Under the pieces are notes generated by a model. It was not told the origin of the DNA. It saw only the letters and a program-made list of their open reading frames with translations, and made no database searches. Of a stretch of 7,276 nucleotides of DNA, positions 4,386 to 7,276 are shown in pieces; position 1 is the stretch's first letter; each line of letters begins with the position of its first letter. Source of the DNA: Acidobacteriaceae bacterium. Lineage in GTDB: Bacteria; Acidobacteriota; Terriglobia; Terriglobales; Acidobacteriaceae. The translations under genes were made by a program, and so were the position numbers. The stretch spans positions 2,567 through 9,842 of the forward strand of contig PLST01000300.1 in NCBI GenBank assembly GCA_003164255.1, written 5' to 3'.

Positions 4386-6995
4386 ATGCGTCGTTGTCTG
4401 CTGTTCCTGCTGCTCTGCTTTCTTCTTACAACCGGACTGCACGCCGATGGCCCGGCTTTCGACCTTTCCGGACCCAAAGTCGACGTTCACGTAAAGCGCG
4501 GGAACATCACTCTGCCCATCGCAGAGACCCCCAACCTCCTGCCCGGCGACCGACTCTGGATTCATCCCGACCTGCCCGAAAGCCAATCGACTCACTTTGT
4601 GCTGGTCGTTGCCTTCTTGCGTGGCGCAACCAATCCTCCCCCGCCGGAATGGTTCACCCGTGTTGAAACCTGGACTCGCGACGTGCGCGATGAAGGCGTC
4701 TTCGTCACCGTTCCGGCTGAGGCGCAACAGGCGCTCATCTTTCTTGCTCCTGAAACCGGAGGCGACTTTAATACCCTGCGAAAGGCCGTGCATGACCGGC
4801 CCGGCGCTTTTATCCGTGCCGCCCAGGACCTGCAGGCGGCCAGTTGGGACAGGATGCGCGTTGAAGCTTACCTCGCGCAGGTCAAAGCCACCTCCCAGAC
4901 CGACCCGAAAGCACTCAAGGAGCATGCTGAGATGGCGGCCCGCAGCCTGGGCGTCAAGATCAATCAGGACTGCTTTAACCACCCCGTTGACCAGCAGGTC
5001 TCCTGCCTTTCGCAAAACTCCACGGGACTCGTACTCGACGACTCCAATGCCCAGTCGCTCGTGTCGCAAATTACCGCCGGCAGCACCGCCGACCTCATGA
5101 ACCAGATCAGCTACTCGACCCTTGGCGGAGCTGGCGCCTACAGCCCCTATGTCGGCGCAATCGTTGACACCGCCCGCATTCTCTCCTCACTCCATACCGC
5201 GCATTTCCAGTACATTCCCGCACTCGCCCTGCCGTCGGCAGACACGCTCAATCTCCGCCTCAACACTCCGCCCTCCTTCCGCGATCCCAAGTCGGTGGTC
5301 GTGGTCGCTCTGCCTCCACTCGGCGCTGCCAGGCCTGAGCCCCTCCATCCGCTCGTTCCCACTGATAATTTCTGCGCACAGAAGCCCGGCCTCGTTCTCC
5401 CCGCCGAAGGATCTCCCATGGTCTTCTCTTCCCAATTGGCGCACGATCTGTCCCTCCGCATTGAGGACCCTGCCCGCGCCAAAAGCGCCCCCATAGAACT
5501 TCCTGTCACGGCCGATCCCTCAAGGGGAGGCCTCGTCCTCAAGGAGCCTGCGCCCTCGCTGCCACCGGGCGAGCTCGTCGGCGTTATCCACGGCAAGTGG
5601 GGTTTTGACGATTGGACCGGACCGCAATTCCACCTGCTCTCGCCGCAGCCCGGAAGCTGGGCCTTGGCTGCAATCGATCAGTCTGCCCTGGTCGTCGGTC
5701 GCGAAGACATCCTGCACTTTGACGGACAGGACAGTCTCTGCATCCACAAGGTGGAGGAACAGTCTGCCCATGAAGAATCACGAGAACTTGACTGGAAGTC
5801 TCCCAAACCAGACGCCTTGCAGGTCTCGGTTCCCATGAAAGACGCGGCTCCGGGTCCGGTCACCATCGCCATCTATCAGTATGGCGTTGAAAAGCCTGAA
5901 GCCATCCAGATGACCGCATTTGCCGACGCGGCTTCGCTCGATCGGCTCACGCTGAGCCAAGGCGATTCTGATGTGCTGCTCAAAGGCACGCGCTTGGACG
6001 AAGTAGCTACGGCCGAGCTCGATGGCATTACCCTCAAACCCCTCACCCTAAGCCGCGTTGAGGACCACGACCAGCTCCTCATGAAGGCCGATTCTTCCAC
6101 CGCCCGCCTTGAACCCGGCAAGCAGTACAGTGCCCGCGTCGAACTCAAGGACGGCCGCATGCTACGCGTCCGGGTCACCGTGGATCCTCCGCGTCCGCAG
6201 ATGGCATTGCTCAGCAAGGGTGTGCAGGAGGACAACGCTGCCGCCCCTTCGCCCGTGCAGCTCGGCAGCGCCGACGATCTTCCCCTCGACGGCCGCATGG
6301 TCTTCTTTCTCAAGTCCACTGTGCCCGCCAGGTTTCCCCGCAACGAGAAGGTGGAACTGGCCGCGGTCGACGGTAGCTTTGACACCGAGCTTTCGCTGGC
6401 CGACGGCAGCCTGATGCTTGAGGACGCCAAAACAGCGATGGGCAATCTTGAACCGCTCAATCGCCTCGGAGCTTCAGCCTTCGGTCCCATCCATGTGCGC
6501 GCGCTCTCCGCTGAGGGAGCCGCCGGAGACTGGCTTCCTTTGGGAACCCTGGTCCGCCTGCCCGGCTTTAAGGAGCTGCGCTGCCCCCACGCCGCGTCAA
6601 GGCCCTGCGTGCTCACAGGGACCAATCTCTTCCTGGCTGCATCCATCGCTGCCACGCCGGACTTCGACAATCCCACCGATGTGCCACCGGAGTTCCCGGG
6701 AACGCAGTTGACCGTTCCGCATCCCGCCAACGGTACGCTCTACCTCAGGCTCCGCGACGATCCCGCAACTGTGCAGACGCTCAATCTTCCTGTGACGTTG
6801 GTGGCGCCGGCAGCCTCAGAGTCGGCGGCTGCCCGGAACAGGCCTCAGACGGCCCAGCCTGCCGAGCTTCCTGCGCCCGATTCTGGCTCACCGACCTCAG
6901 CAGCACCGCCAGCCGCGCCCGCTGAAACGCGCCCTGACTTGGGGCCAGCCGACCTCTCCGCGGTGCCGCAAACGGACTCCACGCCGAAAAAGTAG
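4386..6995 (+). CDS. Large exported protein of unknown function
   Basis: An 869-aa protein that I cannot assign to a named family. Residues 1-20 are a clear Sec signal peptide (MRRCLLFLLLCFLLTTGLHA, cut after A20). The mature protein has a beta-rich N-terminal part (about 25-120). A helical stretch follows (128-190, including FNTLRKAVHDRPGAFIRAAQ), then a Gly/Ser/Ala segment (243-270). A long beta-rich body (285-805) includes two short stretches that recall IPT/TIG-like Ig folds (LLKGTRLDEVATAELDG at 531-547, CVLTGTNLFLAASIA at 741-755). The last 60 residues are a Pro/Ala/Ser-rich tail (808-869). Isolated cysteines C196/C207 and C733/C741 could form disulfides. No catalytic motif and no C-terminal membrane helix or sorting signal are seen. 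It is probably periplasmic or surface-located. The ATG at 4386 is chosen over the in-frame TTG at 4362 because it places the basic residues and hydrophobic core of the signal peptide correctly. It stands alone: divergent neighbour on the left, convergent on the right. Confidence 0.8.
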   Translation: MRRCLLFLLLCFLLTTGLHADGPAFDLSGPKVDVHVKRGNITLPIAETPNLLPGDRLWIHPDLPESQSTHFVLVVAFLRGATNPPPPEWFTRVETWTRDVRDEGVFVTVPAEAQQALIFLAPETGGDFNTLRKAVHDRPGAFIRAAQDLQAASWDRMRVEAYLAQVKATSQTDPKALKEHAEMAARSLGVKINQDCFNHPVDQQVSCLSQNSTGLVLDDSNAQSLVSQITAGSTADLMNQISYSTLGGAGAYSPYVGAIVDTARILSSLHTAHFQYIPALALPSADTLNLRLNTPPSFRDPKSVVVVALPPLGAARPEPLHPLVPTDNFCAQKPGLVLPAEGSPMVFSSQLAHDLSLRIEDPARAKSAPIELPVTADPSRGGLVLKEPAPSLPPGELVGVIHGKWGFDDWTGPQFHLLSPQPGSWALAAIDQSALVVGREDILHFDGQDSLCIHKVEEQSAHEESRELDWKSPKPDALQVSVPMKDAAPGPVTIAIYQYGVEKPEAIQMTAFADAASLDRLTLSQGDSDVLLKGTRLDEVATAELDGITLKPLTLSRVEDHDQLLMKADSSTARLEPGKQYSARVELKDGRMLRVRVTVDPPRPQMALLSKGVQEDNAAAPSPVQLGSADDLPLDGRMVFFLKSTVPARFPRNEKVELAAVDGSFDTELSLADGSLMLEDAKTAMGNLEPLNRLGASAFGPIHVRALSAEGAAGDWLPLGTLVRLPGFKELRCPHAASRPCVLTGTNLFLAASIAATPDFDNPTDVPPEFPGTQLTVPHPANGTLYLRLRDDPATVQTLNLPVTLVAPAASESAAARNRPQTAQPAELPAPDSGSPTSAAPPAAPAETRPDLGPADLSAVPQTDSTPKK

Positions 6996-7075
6996 CCTGC
7001 AGACAGACGCAACAATCCTGTCCGCTTGCGGTCAGCGCCCCCGTCTGAGTTTGTCCACTTCAGATTCCTGCGTGT

Positions 7076-7091
7076 GCCGGCGTGTTCCGGC
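7076..7091. terminator. Short hairpin between convergent genes
   Basis: GCCGG (7076-7080) pairs with CCGGC (7087-7091) around a 6-nt loop, 30 nt past the stop of the minus-strand ferredoxin gene and 80 nt past the stop of the 869-aa-protein gene. There is no T-run on either strand, so it is at best a weak or rho-assisted end. It is the only stem of note in the 6996-7120 gap besides a 4-bp one at 7022-7031. Confidence 0.25.
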
Positions 7092-7120
7092 TAAAGCACT
7101 GCCCGTGGCTTGAACTCACT

Positions 7121-7276
7121 CTAGTTGAAATATGCCCGGTTCTTTTCGGCAAACTCCGCTTTGTCGGCGGGCAGTTCGTCGAGGACATAGATCGCATTCT
7201 GCGCACAAACCGAGGCGCAATTGCCACAATCGATGCACTCATCCGGATTGATGTATACCTGCGACACGGTGCCGGC
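7121..7276 (-). CDS. 4Fe-4S ferredoxin, C-terminal part (cut by window edge)
   Basis: Only the last 51 codons are in the window; the 5' end lies beyond position 7276. The fragment carries VYINPDECIDCGNCASVCAQ, with the four cysteines spaced C-x2-C-x2-C-x3-C, the binding motif for a [4Fe-4S] cluster. It is followed by NAIYVLDELP and a charged/aromatic tail ending AEKNRAYFN. This arrangement, with the tail directly after the second cluster motif, is what one expects from bacterial 7Fe or 2[4Fe-4S] ferredoxins, soluble electron carriers of about 80-100 aa. The first cluster is outside the window, so the subtype cannot be decided. The residue after the fourth Cys is Ala, where Pro is usual. Confidence 0.85.
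   Translation of the reverse strand, partial: AGTVSQVYINPDECIDCGNCASVCAQNAIYVLDELPADKAEFAEKNRAYFN

Noticed and set aside
4296..5069. Minus-strand open frame (257 aa) covering the start of the 869-aa-protein gene
   Set aside because: It overlaps the signal peptide and N-terminal region of the plus-strand gene on the opposite strand, and has no recognisable domain.
5876..6730. Minus-strand open frame (284 aa) opposite the 869-aa-protein gene
   Set aside because: Very Ser/Arg-rich low-complexity translation, fully antisense to a better gene with consistent codon bias.
7060..7242. Minus-strand 60-aa frame overlapping the ferredoxin end
   Set aside because: A different frame from the one encoding the four-cysteine cluster motif; Ser/Arg-rich and without a domain.
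1..7276. tRNA, rRNA, CRISPR array, transposase or phage genes
   Set aside because: No cloverleaf, no regularly spaced direct repeats, and no DDE or recombinase motifs seen on either strand by reading.

Overview
The window is a GC-rich (about 60% or more) stretch of bacterial chromosome. It contains housekeeping and exported-protein genes and no visible phage, insertion sequence, CRISPR array or RNA gene. Gene content and protein style suggest an acidobacterium of the Terriglobia/Acidobacteriaceae type: a DUF5946 protein, an exported YncE-like beta-propeller with a Pro/Lys-rich tail, a very large exported protein of unknown function, and a small 4Fe-4S ferredoxin. This assignment is inference from recall, not from a search.

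Layout. 1-30: a perfect 10-bp hairpin. 71-1378 (+): tyrA (prephenate/arogenate dehydrogenase) followed after 27 nt by a DUF5946 gene, probably one transcript, with a weak terminator-like hairpin at 1395-1418. 1514-2545 (+): an exported YncE-like beta-propeller with its own Shine-Dalgarno. 2571-2599: a second 10-bp hairpin that matches the first, with compensated base changes, lying between convergent genes. 2632-3830 (-): a two-gene operon in which a 240-aa acidic protein of unknown function overlaps a PIN-domain protein by 4 nt (TTGA). 3842-4385: about 540 bp without a convincing gene, holding three adjacent small hairpins, a 42-codon signal-peptide-like ORF, and a lower-GC patch with a weak minus-strand ORF. 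4386-6995 (+): an 869-aa exported protein of unknown function, possibly from a leaderless mRNA. 7121-7276 (-): the C-terminal part of a ferredoxin that runs off the right edge.

How the genes fit together. TyrA makes the tyrosine precursor. The propeller and the 869-aa protein act outside the cytoplasmic membrane. The minus-strand pair looks like a toxin-antitoxin-style or RNA-processing module, but its PIN member has altered acidic residues and its partner is much larger than a classical antitoxin. That pair is the best candidate for something undescribed. The second most interesting signal is the pair of covarying palindromes, which suggests a dispersed REP-like family.
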